Part shown: piece by piece, positions 10,269 to 21,069 of the stretch
Numbering within the stretch: the stretch's first letter is position 1
Layout of the letters: every line of letters starts with the position of its first letter
Assembly (NCBI RefSeq): GCF_021347895.1
Contig: NC_067132.1
Location: forward strand, 868,001 to 932,000
Reading direction: 5' to 3'
Length of the DNA: 64,000 nucleotides
Origin: Acanthochromis polyacanthus
Lineage: Eukaryota > Chordata > Actinopteri > Pomacentridae
Notes under the pieces: generated by a model
The model's database searches: none
The model's input: the letters and a program-made list of their open reading frames with translations, nothing else
What the model was told of the DNA's origin: nothing
Program-made: the position numbers and the translations under genes

Positions 10269-12300
10269 CAGGGATGGGGAATGTCTGGCCTCCGGGCCGT
10301 ATACGGCCCGCGAGACCATTTCAAATGGCCCGCAATGCAATACAATTTTTTTTATTTTATATCTTCATTTATGCATATATGAATAAATAAAAAAATATGG
10401 GCGGAAAATTTGCCAGGCATTAGTTTTCTGAGAAAAACAGATGTGTCCGAGTCAATGTCAGGGTCAGTGAATACAACATGCGATGTATGTGTCATTGCAT
10501 TGGGCCGGAGTGATTGACACAAGACAAGTGATGCATCATGGCGACTGTCAGGAAAAGGAAGGTGGATGCAGAGTGCCGCGTATTCCAGGAAAAATGGACA
10601 AATGACTTTTTCTTTGTTGAAGTGAAAGGCAAGCCAGTGTGCCTTGTGTGTGGCGAGGCACTGGCGGTGATGCAAAAGGCAAATGTCGAGCGCCATTACA
10701 GCTTGAAACATGCTAAACTCCAGGAGTTGAGAGGACAAATGCGTTTGGATAAAATTAACACTCTTCGTCGGAGTTTGGATGCGCAACAAGCAGCTTTCAC
10801 ACAACCACAGACTGACAGAGAGAATATTACGTGTGCAAGTTTTGTGGTGAGTGAATTAATAGCCAAGAAGCTGAAACCTTATGCTGAAGGAGAGTTCGTG
10901 AAGGAGTGCCTGGTAGCCACCACGGAGCTTCTCGCGCCCGACAAAGTGAAATTATTTAAAAGCATCAGTTTGTCTCGAAGAACTGTTTCAGACAGGATTG
11001 GCGCAAGATATTGAAAAAACATTGAAGAACACTGCAAGAGACTGAGTATTTTTCTCTGGCTTGTGATGAGACAACAGACATTGCAAACACAGCGCAGCTT
11101 GCCATTTTTGTGCATGGGATTATGACCGAGTTTGAAACGAAGGAGGAGTTGCTGTCTTTGCAAGCCATGCATGGCACTACTAAAGGTGAGGATTTGTTCA
11201 ATCAAGTTATTGTGGCCATGAACAATTTTGAACTGCCATTTGAGAAGTTGAGCGGCATCGCCACTGACGGAGCTCCCACAATGGTTGGCGTGCAAAAAGG
11301 ATTGACTGTATTAGTCAAAAAAGAAATGAGCCGTCTGAGTCTGGATCCAAGTGATTTAGTTGTATGCCACTGTATCATACATCAAGAGAGTTTATGTGCA
11401 CATTCCGTGAAGCTTACCCATGTGATGAAAACAGTTGTGTCCACCATAAACTTCATTAAAAGCAGAGGGCTGAACAACCGCCAGTTCATGGAGCTACTCA
11501 GCGAGCTTGAGTCAGAGAATGGTGATCTGGTGTATCACTGTGAAGTGCGATGGCTGAGTCATGCAAATATGCTTGCGCGGTTTTATACACTGCGGGAAGA
11601 AGTCAGACGCTTCAAGGAGATGAAGGGCAAACCTATCGTGGAGCTCAGTGATGGCAAGTTCCTCTGTGATCTGGCCTTCATGGTGAACATCAGCAAGCAC
11701 CTGTCAGAGCTAAACATGAAGCTGCAAGGTCCCAATCAGCTCATCAGCTCTCTGCTTTCAAATGTGAAATCATTTGAAGTGAAATTAAGGCTGTGGCAAG
11801 GACAACTGGAAGGGGGAAACACTGTGCACTTTCCCACCCTACAAGAACAAAAGCCTGATGTTACAACTGAATATGCTGGTGAGTGTGCAAAACTCATCCA
11901 GGCATTTGAGGAGAAGTTTCATGATGTGAAAAATATACAAAAGGAACTCGACATGTTTGAGACGCCATTTAATGTGCAACCATCTGATGTGCCAGACAAC
12001 CTCCAAATGGAAATAATTGAGCTGCAAAACAACAACAAGCTCAAAGCCAAGTACAACAACCTCTCTCTGCTGGACTTTTACAAACTGTATGTCCTTGCTG
12101 AGGATTTTCCCATCCTGAGGAGACATGCCCTGAAGTTTGCATCTCTGTTTGGGACAACGTACCACTGTGAACAGTTCTTTTCAAAACTGACTCTTGCAAA
12201 GACTTGCCTCTGCTCAAGACTGACTGACTCAAACTTGTCTTTTTTTCCTTCTCTCTTCTTTCTTTTATCTTTTTTTGTCTGCATATCCGCTCACAAATGA
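10269..12300 (+). mobile_element. hAT transposon (BED-finger, GTF2IRD2/Charlie-like), right end not found
   Basis: The left end begins CAGGGATGGGGAATGTCTGG, a typical CAGGG-type hAT terminus. It is followed by the perfect 18-bp palindrome CGGGCCGTATACGGCCCG at 10293-10310 and then the transposase from 10538. The matching inverted terminus expected to the right was not found before 13300, so the element is 3'-truncated or its right end has decayed. Right boundary given is the last coding-like position. Confidence 0.75.
10538..12300 (+). pseudogene. hAT transposase with N-terminal BED finger, two frameshifts
   Basis: The first 158 codons from ATG 10538 hold a BED-type zinc finger (FFFVEVKGKPVCLVCGEAL...NVERHYSLKH: Cys-x2-Cys...His-x4-His) and the family motif SISLSRRTVSDRI. 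The frame then changes twice between about 10995 and 11045. The frame from about 11047 holds SLACDETTDIANTAQ (first catalytic Asp), GIATDGAPTMVG (second Asp), VVCHCIIHQESL (the Cys/His motif of hAT) and EVRWLSHANML. The C-terminal dimerisation region is LFGTTYHCEQFFSKL...CSRLTDSNL, after which it runs into an unrelated T-rich tail. Known relatives are Charlie-type hATs domesticated in GTF2IRD2 and ZBED genes. Otherwise nearly full length (about 580 codons), so fairly young but inactive. Confidence 0.9.
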
Positions 12301-12800
12301 CACCAACCACTCATGGTGTCATTGCTTCAGCTTCATGCAATTTTTTTTCTTATTTGTGACTGTGACCATCACCTGCCCTCATGGCAAATTAACCTATCAT
12401 GTTTATTTCAAACTGTTTCCTACATTATGCCATTGAGGGCTGTGCACACCCAAGTGAAACATTAAGTAAACAGGACAGACAGAAAGGTGAGGCATAGACA
12501 GTGTTCTGAGAGAAAAGGGGCATTCTATTTATTTGTGCTCTTTAATTCACACCTTGAAACCAGTTACAAATCTAAGACCCTTCACAAACACCAGATACGA
12601 CAGAATCCCAACAGGCTCAATCATGAAGATGTCAGGAGGCCACAGGAAGGATAGATGAAGCAGGGTGAGATCCACCGACACTAAACCAGCAGCCTCCACT
12701 GACTCAGCGACTGGAGGAACAAACTCTATTGAGTTTTGGTAGGTGCCAGTGTGGTGGGTCTGGCATGCATTAAAACCTCCACCAAAAGGAGGGATCTGTC
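12301..12800. other. No gene recognised; possible dispersed-repeat flank
   Basis: Begins with a T-rich flank of the hAT. About 12540-12800 has repeat-like phrasing (TTTTGGTAGGTGCCAGTGTG, GGTGGGTCTGGCATGCATTA) that I associate with fish dispersed repeats, but I can define no ends and no coding frame. Confidence 0.4.
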
Positions 12801-13052
12801 CCCTCCAGCCCAAGGTGGCCCACACCACCCCCCCGCAGGAGCTACCGAGCGGAGAGCCAGCCCAGGAACCCGAAGCGACCCCCCCCCGACACAGCCATAG
12901 CCCCAAGGCCCACGCAGCAGAACGGGCCATAGCAGACCCCCACGGCGCCCCACCGGCCCACCTCCCCCACGACCACCCGCCCCCACCCCCCCACCACCTG
13001 ACCCCCCCGCCCCCAGACCCCCACCACCCGCCACCCACCCACACCACACCTT
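12801..13052. repeat. C-rich (plus) / G-rich (minus) low-complexity block with G-quadruplex potential
   Basis: Strand-asymmetric: the plus strand is made of CCC, CCACC and CCCCC runs. The minus strand therefore has many closely spaced G runs of three to seven between about 12955 and 13050, well beyond the four needed for an intramolecular quadruplex. The Gly/Trp-rich and Pro/His-rich frames across it are composition artefacts. Confidence 0.8.
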
Positions 13053-13313
13053 GAAAGCCCTGGCTTATCAATAATTGTTGTTGTAAATAATCTGACACCA
13101 ACAAGATATTAAATATGAATTTTTGTTTATTGCAAAAATACAAAACTGAATGCTGTCAAGAATAAAATGTAAAATAAGTTGACGTGCAAGTGAATAATAA
13201 ATAAATAATGATAAATAAATAACAGAAAAAACAGAACAAGAACAAATGCAGAAACAGAACCAAAAAAACTCGACATGGCTTGTGCAAAACAGGGTACCCA
13301 CAGGTCCGCTGTT

Positions 13314-14846
13314 CTAAAAATGATGCTTGCAAGCTTTAGCTTGTGCAAACGCTGTCGCAAAGTCATCCAGATCCAAAGACCTTCGCACATTGTGCTCAAT
13401 AGAAAAGAGAGCAAGTCCAGTAAGTCTCTCCTATCAGTTTTAAAGCAGAGAAGCTTCTCTCACCAGAGGCAACAATGATGGGTAGAGTGAGAAGCAGACG
13501 AAAAGCAATGCTGAGGTTTCCATAGAGATCCAGAAGCTGCTCCTTGTAGATGTAATCCAGCATCATTCTTGGACAGGAGGCTACAGCATCAGGGAAGGTA
13601 TGTATTGCAGCTCTTATCGCCAGAACCAAATTCTCAGACTCTCCATCCTGTAGTGTTTTCTCGAGGTTCTTGCAGTTGTCTGTGAGTTTGCCACTCTGAT
13701 CACTCTCTCTCATGTTTTCTTTTGAGAACAGGAAACCATAAAGGACGAAAACATCTTCCATTTTAGAAAATCGTTCAGTCAAGCTGGTGAGGGCTATGTC
13801 CACTAGAGGCAGGAAAAACTCTCTCTTAAACTGCTCATCTGGGGTGGACTGTTTTTTTTTCTCTGCTCTCATACAGAAACTGCTTCATTGTTTTTCGGGA
13901 AATGTCTTGCCAATTTCAAGGCTCTCTGCTATCTTTGTAGCTTCAGTTTGAGCGGCAGCAAGTCCACTTTCCCTTGCATTCTCCAGATAGGTTCTCACTG
14001 CGCTTGTTTCTACTTTAAGTGTTTCAAGATAAACACTGGGGCTCTGCAGAATCTTGCTGACCCGGTTGATCTGATACAAAATATCATACCAGGTTACAGT
14101 GCACAGTACAAATCTCCATGTCATCAGTTCAGCCTTTATGCTGGTTGCTGTGGACAATGTCTCAGAGTCCTTCTTCTGCACCGAGAGGGTTTGGAGGCCA
14201 GACAGTGCTTGTATGAGCTCTGGCAGGTGGTAACGGACAACTTTCAGGCTGTCAATCCTGGCTTCCCATCTGGTCACTGACAAGGATTTTACTGTTGCGT
14301 GCTTGACATGTTCCTGTAGAACTGCCCAGTGTTACACAGAGGAGCTGAAAAGATTGTACATTCTCTGAAGAGCACCGAAGAAGGAGATGAAGCCTACAGA
14401 AGATTTGGCGACATCTGTTACAACCAGATTAAGAGTGTGACTGCTGCATGGGACACACAATGCCTTCTCATTCAGTTGCAGTAATCTTGCTTGAACCTCT
14501 TGTTTATGTCCCATCATGTTGCCTCCATTGTCGTAAGACTGTCCACGGCAGTCTCTGATGTTCAAGTTGAGCTCAACCAACTTTTCCAAAAGTGTCTCAC
14601 ATAGACCTCTGTCAGTGGTGTCTTGAACAGCAACAAATCCAATGAAATGTTCAGAGATTGATGCACCAACTGATGGTTCACATTTCACCACTCTCAAGAC
14701 GATAGACAGTTGTTCGGTGTGGCTTGTGTCTGGAGTACAATCCATTATGACAGAGAAGTACTTGGCTCATTTCACCTGTCTGGCTATCTCCTCACTGATT
14801 TTGCCTCCCACCAATGAAATTATTTCATTTTGAATATTGTTGCTGA
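13314..14846 (-). pseudogene. ZMYM1-like/TTF-type hAT transposase, catalytic and C-terminal part
   Basis: This is the 3' portion of the minus-strand gene that starts at 47983. Reading from the right it has KYFSVIMDCTPDTSHTEQ (first Asp), SYDNGGNMMGHKQEVQ (second Asp), CVPCSSHTLNLVVTD (Cys/His motif), SVTRWEARIDSLK, and the C-terminal hATC block LPIIVASGERSFSALKLI. A final IEHNVRRSLDLDDFATAFAQ follows, ending at 13314. Damage seen: TGA just after EEIARQVK (about 14765), TAA at 14332-14334, TGA at 13885-13887, and a deletion/frameshift near 13420 before IEHNV. The family occurs in fish as multi-exon zinc finger MYM-type protein 1-like genes of hAT origin. It is cut at 14846 by the 27.8-kb hAT; coding resumes at 42670. 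Confidence 0.88.
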
Positions 14847-14864
14847 TAGTGGTGCAATGGATCA
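14839..14864. other. Left target duplication and terminal inverted repeat of the 27.8-kb hAT
   Basis: GTTGCTGA (14839-14846) is the 8-bp duplication; TAGTGGTGCAATGGATCA starts the element. The right end, reverse-complemented, reads TAGTGGTGCAACGGATCA, one difference in 18. Confidence 0.93.
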
Positions 14865-15008
14865 TCATTGATCCGTGATCCGTTCGGATCGACGTCATCG
14901 GTTCAGTACACACGTGACCCGCGGATGGATTTCTGAAAAAAAAAAAAAAAAAAGTTGTGCTCCGTCCGCACACAGCTTGTGGGGAGCGGAGAAGGGAGGA
15001 GAGCAGAC

Positions 15009-15409
15009 ATGGCGAGCGGAGGAAAGGAGGAGCTTGAACGCCCCGCGACACTTAAATCCGCTGTATGGGAGCATTTTGGTTTCCCTGTCAAATATGACAA
15101 GGAATGAAAGAGGTCAGTGCACAAAACCACGACGGTGTGCAGGCTTATGCCAGTGGAAACACATCGACCATGTCCACACATTTGCAGCGACAGCACCCGG
15201 GTGTTTTGCTGACCGGAGACAAAACAAAGGCTAGCCAACAACCGCTCATCACTGCAGCATTTAAGCAGCCTTTCCCTGCGCAAACCGACCAGGCTAAAGC
15301 TATTACAAATGCTATCTGTGTGTTTATAGCTGCAGACATAAGGCCATATTCAGTTGTGCAAAACGAGGGCTTTAAACGCATGCTGAAAGTACTTGAGCCA
15401 CGTTATGAC
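15009..15409 (+). pseudogene. ZBED-like hAT transposase, N-terminal part with damaged BED finger
   Basis: From ATG 15009 the frame gives MASGGKEELERPATLKSAVW and EHFGFPVKYDKE, then an in-frame TGA at about 15105, then VHKTTTVCRL. A deletion/frameshift removes the second Cys of the BED finger, and reading resumes in another frame with YASGNTSTMSTHLQRQHPG (the His pair) and QPLITAAFKQPF...LKVLEPRYD. The order BED finger, then AF-x-QPF-type linker, then LEPRY is that of ZBED1/ZBED4-related hAT proteins. A 1.3-kb MITE interrupts it at RYD. Confidence 0.85.
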
Positions 15410-16748
15410 TCGGGATGATTCGATCCGATCCGCTGGATCGGATCGAATCGATATCGAGTTTGATCCAGGCCAAAATGACTGGATCGAACATTGGACTTTT
15501 ATATTAGAACTCGTTCGATCCGATCCATAAAGCCCAATCTATCTCATATCCTCATCTTCACTTTTCACGACATGCCATAACACAGACGAGCTGTTGCCAT
15601 GGTTGCTACAGAAGAGTAAAAAACTCGCTCCAACGCCAAAATATAACAGAGAAAATTGTTGAGTTCATTTGCTGGATGAGCAACCACCTTGTGTGGTGGA
15701 AAATGTGGATTGTTGAAGTATTTTTCATTCCCCCGGAAAAATCTGACTCCCCCTTCGCGTGAACGCATGCGCCTTACGTTTCACTCTGTGGCCACTTGAC
15801 GGCTTTTCTGTTGTACGTTTACTGTTTTTTTTTTCTACTGTTTTTCGGGTTAAATGTGATTAAGTAGCAAACTGTGGATATGTTTTTGTGTTAAATATGA
15901 TTAGTTGACAGGTCTCTCCTCTTCTCATCCACACGTTGGTGTCTAAATGGCATCGGGGAGATCCTGCGCTGCTCTCAGCTTCACTCGCATGAGAACGTTA
16001 GGACAAGGTTTAATCGCCACAGATATTGTTTATATTCATCACTGTTGTACACGTGTCAATAAAATAATTGTTCACTGTGTTTTACATACAGTACAACATC
16101 AGCGGTTGCATGCAAAAGAAGAAAGACACTAGACTGCACTGTCACTGTTTACCCCTGTTTTTCCATTTTTTGTTTTGGTGCAGGAAATCAGGTGTATAGC
16201 CTAGATTTTTATTGTTTTGATTGTGTGTCTTGAGAAGCCATGTGCAACTTACTGAGTACTACCTACTTTGTTCTAGTGGAGATGTTATTATTTTATGTTA
16301 ATTCATAAAATTATTTATTGCAGCCTTGCAATGCCATTGAGGTATAATGTGACTTTTCCGTTTATACACTGGGATTATTTAGTTTAATTTAAATATGTGC
16401 ACCAAGTTGCAGTTTTATTTCAAACATTTGAATGGTGCAGCTGGGTCTGTTGTGTTTACAAATGCTGTTAAAAGCGATGTGAGCTTTAAGTTTTAATAAA
16501 GCCACAGCAGTTACACATAACTTGTTGTCACATGTTTTCCTTCTTTCTTTAGGGGACCAGAACAGGTGTTGTACAATGAATGTGGTGTTTTTAGATGTCA
16601 GTATCAAGCAAATTACATCCATGTATAATTAACAACTTTTAGAATGACAAAAAGAATCATATCGGTATCGGATCGGTATCGGTCGATCCTGAAGGCTGCA
16701 GTATCAATATCGGTATCGGATGTAAAAAGTGGTATCGAGCCATCCCTA
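15410..16748. mobile_element. Non-autonomous hAT-like element nested in the ZBED transposase
   Basis: Left end TCGGGATGATTCGATCC, right end (reverse complement) TAGGGATGGCTCGATACC. It is flanked by GTTATGAC (15402-15409) and GTTACGAC (16749-16756), an 8-bp duplication with one transition. Near the left end, 15417-15449 is a perfect 15-bp inverted repeat around GCT made of GATCCGATCC words; near the right end is ATCGGTATCGGATCGGTATC. The interior holds no transposase; a few short frames are unremarkable. Ends, 8-bp duplication and size suit an hAT derivative. Confidence 0.8.
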
Positions 16749-18262
16749 GTTACGACATCCCATCGCGCACACACTTCAGTGAAAAGATAGTGCCAGATCT
16801 CTACGAGCGGGAGAAGAAAAAAGTTGTGGCTGAACTGTCCCGAGCGTTGGCTATTGTGCTCACGACAGACGGGTGGACGTCCAGGGGAACTGAGAGCTAT
16901 GTGACGATAACCGCTCACTTTATCACAGCAGACTGGGAGATGAGAAGTCCAGTGCTGCAGACACGCCCCTCTACGAGGGTCACACAGGCATTCATCATTC
17001 ATCAAAAAATCAAATAAATGCAGTGAATGAGGCAGGACTGGGCCCACAGATAGGGTGCTTTGCACTTGTAGTGAATTTGGCATCACAAAAGGGAATCTCA
17101 GTCAATAAGATGGACCGCCTCCTTGGGAGAATCAGAAAGGTGGTTTCCTACTTCCACCAAAGCACAACAGCTGCTCATGTGCTTAAGACAAAGCAAGACA
17201 TGTTACAGCTGCCCAATCACAAGTTCATACACGATGTCCCAACAAGGTGGAACTCCACCTATGATATGGTAGAGCGTTATCTGGAGCAGCAGGCAGCTAT
17301 ATACTCTGCATTGACCGAGAAAACCCTGACGAAAGAAAACATCATCACCCTGTCTGATGATGATGTGAGAGTGGCAGAAGAGGTCCTCCAGGTGCTTAAA
17401 CCTCTCAAAACTGTCACATCTCTGCTGAGCACTGAAACTTCACCATCAGTGTCAATGATCCTGCCGCTGAAAACAAGGATTCTACAATCCATGGCTCCCA
17501 TCACACAAGATGTCAAGGCTGCCATTAGAGAGGACCTGAAGCCCAGATAAACTTCACCCCCTACTCTGCAGGACTACCATCACAGAGCTACTGCCCTGGA
17601 TCCCAGATTTAAATCCCTGTCTCACATGGACCCTGCCCGATGTCAGAAGACATACAGTGACCTCATCACTGAGATTGTGAGTCATCTGGGTACAGAAGAC
17701 TGTGATGAGGTAAAGAAAAATAATATTATTTCAAAAGCTATAAATGTAAATCTACATGCATTTTTTATTTTCAGTAATAATGGCAACTATTAAATGTTAT
17801 TGCCACATGTTTCATGTCTATGAAACATTAAAATAATTCAGAGGTTTAATTATTCAACGTATTTTTTTCTGCAATGTCAAGCTGCAGAGCCAACAGGAGG
17901 AGAGGCTTGGACATATCTCCTCCACAAAAAAAATCAGCAATGGCCGAGCTCTTTGGAGAGACCTTTGTCAGCAAAGAGATGGACACCAAGGCTCCTGCTG
18001 ACCTCATCAAAGAGGAGATGACATCCTACCAGGCAGCAGGTGGCATTTCAGTGAATGGTGATCCACTGACATGGTGGAAAACCAATGAATGCAAATACCC
18101 TTATCTTGCAAAGATGGCAAGATGCTGCCTTGCTGTGTCAGGATCTTCAGTACCATCAGAGTGTTCTCAACAGCAGGGGACATAGTGACTGCAAAGAGGT
18201 CCACACTCTCTCCAGACAATGTTGACATGCTTGTATTTTTGAAAAAAAATCTGAAATTATGA
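16749..18262 (+). pseudogene. ZBED-like hAT transposase, catalytic and C-terminal part
   Basis: Continues directly from RYD with IPSRTHFSEKIVPDLYE and VLTTDGWTSRGTESYVTITA (first catalytic Asp). An internal deletion near 17000 removes most of the segment around the second Asp. Then come GCFALVVNLASQKGI, a RWNSTYDMVERYLEQQAA block, RATALDPRFKSL after a TAA at about 17548, a possible intron from GTAAAG at about 17710 to about 17877, and a last exon with the hATC block GDPLTWWKTNECKYPYLAKM. A short deletion shifts the frame before VFSTAGDIVTAKRSTLSPDN; the terminal LKKNL stop is at 18260-18262. Multiple lesions make it inactive, so the element must have been moved by an enzyme in trans or decayed after insertion. 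Confidence 0.88.
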
Positions 18263-18313
18263 GCTCAGGTTCTTTCACTCTCCTTGTTTCAAGGAAGATG
18301 TCTTCTTATTTTT

Positions 18314-18748
18314 AGGGTCCGAGCACTGAGAGTGCCGAGGACAGGCGGTGCAAGGGCACCGACTGTCCAAGGCACCAGCGGTGCCTAGGACCCGATTGAA
18401 ACCCTAGGGTTTATTAGGGTCCGAGCATCGGGGGTGCCGAGGACAGGCGGGGAAAGGGCACCGACTGTCCAAGGCACCAACGGTGCCTAGGACCCTATTG
18501 AAACCCGAGGGTTTATTATTATTATTAGGGTCCGAGTACCGAGGGTGCCGAGGAAAGGCGGTGCAAGGGCACCGGCTGTCCAAGGCACCAACGGTGCCGT
18601 AGGACCCTATTGAAACCCTACGGTTTATTATTATTATTAGGGTCCGAGCACCGAGGTGCCGAGGACAGGCGGTGCAAGGGCACCGGCTGTCCAAGGCACC
18701 AACGGTGCCGTAGGACCCTATTGAAACCCTATGGTTTATTATTATTAT
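18314..18748 (+). repeat. Short cloverleaf modules S1-S4 with (ATT)n spacers
   Basis: Units start with AGGGTCC at 18314, 18416, 18527 and 18639. The canonical unit is AGGGTCC, GCACC/GGTGC hairpin, GGACAG-CGGTGC/GCACCG-CTGTCC hairpin, GGCACC/GGTGCC hairpin, GGACCCT, then AAACCCTAGGGTTT and (ATT)n. S1 has GCACT/AGTGC in the first hairpin (both arms changed); S2 and S3 have unpaired substitutions; S4 is canonical and leads into long module 1. Confidence 0.85.
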
Positions 18749-21057
18749 TTGTCTCTCAGAACAATTGCATTTTTGAGGGCCTAAACATGCTCAAAAACTC
18801 ATGAAAATTTGTACACACATCAGGACTGGTGAAAAATTTCATATTTTAAAGGAATTGTCGAGGTGTGTGGCAAAATGGCTCCATAACGCCCCCTACACTT
18901 TCCCACGGCCATCATGTTTCACCTACAGCTACCAAATTTGGTACACATATGCAGCACATCAGACTGAACAAAAAAGTCAGTGACAGCCATATTCCAAACC
19001 CAACAGGAAGTGAGCTATTTTAAGTTGAATGTGAGATTTTGCCCATTTTTCATTTTTTCCAGAGCGAACTCCTCCCAGGGGGAAACTCCAATTCGCCTCA
19101 AATTCAACCAGTACATACAGGAGGCCTTAATGAGCAAAAGTTATTAAAATCTTTTTCAAAAGTCAAAGGGCGTGTCCGTGGCGGTCTGTGGAATTTTGAT
19201 CCTTCGCCATGAAATTTCAAGTTGTGTGTAAATGCCCTGAACATGCTCCAATCTGCCTGAAACTTTATATGTATGATCAGATTCCTGCCCTGATCACATC
19301 CATATGATGAAATCCATTCACAGTCAGAGCGCCACCTGCTGGCAACAGAAAATGTCATTTTTTACACTTTGATGTATTATTCTTTGTCTCTTGCTCAGAT
19401 TCATCTCAAATGTGGTGAAATAAACCTTAACATGTTGATGATTATTCACAGTGAAAATGGTGACGTGTCATAAAAAGCTGTGTCTGTGGTGGCGCGGCGA
19501 ATTTAGATGTCTCGCCATGACGACTAAAATGTTTATATCCCAGCAAATCCTAATCGTATCTGCCCCAAACTTCATGTGCTGGACACCATTCCCAGTGTGA
19601 GGTCATCCACGGTGACAATTTTGGAAAAAGTCATACCGCCACCTATTGGTAACAAGAAGTTTAGAAATTACATTTGCGCACACCATTGCTCCAAACTTTT
19701 TCATATCATTCTGAAAATTGGTCAGCTGATTCTTCACCCCCAGACAATACCACAGTGTGAAGATTTTGATATTTGATGAAATGCTGTTGCCGTGCCAACG
19801 CGTTGTTTTTGTGACAAACAAAGTAGTTTTTGACAGGCTTAGAATGCTCAACAGCTCACCAAAATTTACACACACATCACTGTCGTTTCAAGGAATAAGA
19901 ATGTATGTATCTCTGCAGGGCATGTGCTATTGCGCCCCCTACAGTATGTTTAATAAACAGCCCCGACAGCATGATTCACCGACATCCACAAAATTTGGGA
20001 GACATATAGAGCACATCAGAACACACAAAAAAGCCTCTTGGAGCCATCCCCTAAACCCAACACGAAGTCCGCCATTTTGAATTAAGTGGACAAATTTTCT
20101 CTATTTTTTGATATTTTTGAGAACGAACTCCTCCTAGGGGTTAATTCCTACAGACCTCAAATTTTGCCAAGATATACAACACAATCTCCTGATCAAAAGT
20201 TATTAAAAGATTCTTCCAGAGTCAAAGGGTGTGGCCATGGCGACATCCAGAATTTTGATGGTTCGCCATGAAACATCAAGTGCTATCTAACTATCCTCTG
20301 CATGCTCCAATCTATCTCAGACCTCACATGATTGAACACAGTCCTGTCCTGATCACATTTATAGGCCAAAATACATCCACAGCATGTATCATAGCGCCCC
20401 CAACAGAATTTTTAAAAATAGCCTCCATCGAGACTTTCACCTATAACTATGAAATTTGTCATGCATATGTAGCACGTCAGTGCAAACAAAAAAGTCTCTT
20501 GGACTCCTTCTCTAAACCCAACAGGAAGTCCGCCATTTTGAATTAAATGTCAGATTTTTGGTGTTTTTGATCATTTTCAACAATTGATTTCTCACAGGCA
20601 ATAACTCCAAAACACCTCAAGTTGGAACAATGTTTAAAACATGCCTTCAGGTTGAGTATTTGTGAAAATTGTTCACATAACTCAAAGGGCATGGCCATGG
20701 CGGCCAACTGAACTTTAATGTTACGCCATGAAGCAGGACGTCTTGTGTAAATCCCCTGTACATGCTGTAATCTACCTCAAACTTTACATGTTTGATCAGA
20801 GTCCAGTCCTGATGAGTTTCATAGACCACTATACAGTCACAGACATAGTGCCACCTGGTGGATGGACACAAAGTGCTGCAAAAATAGTCTGTACATGCTC
20901 CAATCTGTCTGAATTTTGACCTGAGTGCTCAGAATCCAGTCCTCGTTACATCCATGAGCCTAAATACACTTTGTCGCAGCATTGCCTGGTGGACATGCTT
21001 GGGGTCGCCGACCAGCAAGGATGCGAGGACCCGTTCAATGCTGCTCGCAGCTTTAAT
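18749..21057 (+). repeat. Long module 1 (type A)
   Basis: Starts TTGTCTCTCAGAACAATTGC and ends GCTGCTCGCAGCTTTAATT. Contains about six divergent sub-repeats, each with a GCGCC(A/C)CCT box, a GGAAGT(C/G)(C/A)GCCAT-type word and a TTCGCCATGAAA word. CTCF-consensus matches at 19328-19342 and 20847-20861. About 98% identical by eye to module 5 over the first kilobase. Confidence 0.85.
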
Positions 21058-21069
21058 TATTATTATTAT

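Noticed and set aside
12547..13143. 198-codon Gly/Trp-rich frame on the minus strand and 103-codon Pro/His-rich frame on the plus strand
   Set aside because: Product of the C-rich low-complexity block; no domain, no splice or start support.
18639..18737. tRNA gene (cloverleaf fold)
   Set aside because: No A or B box, no anticodon-type loop sizes, stems contain GC repeats unlike any tRNA, and copies vary in number of arms.
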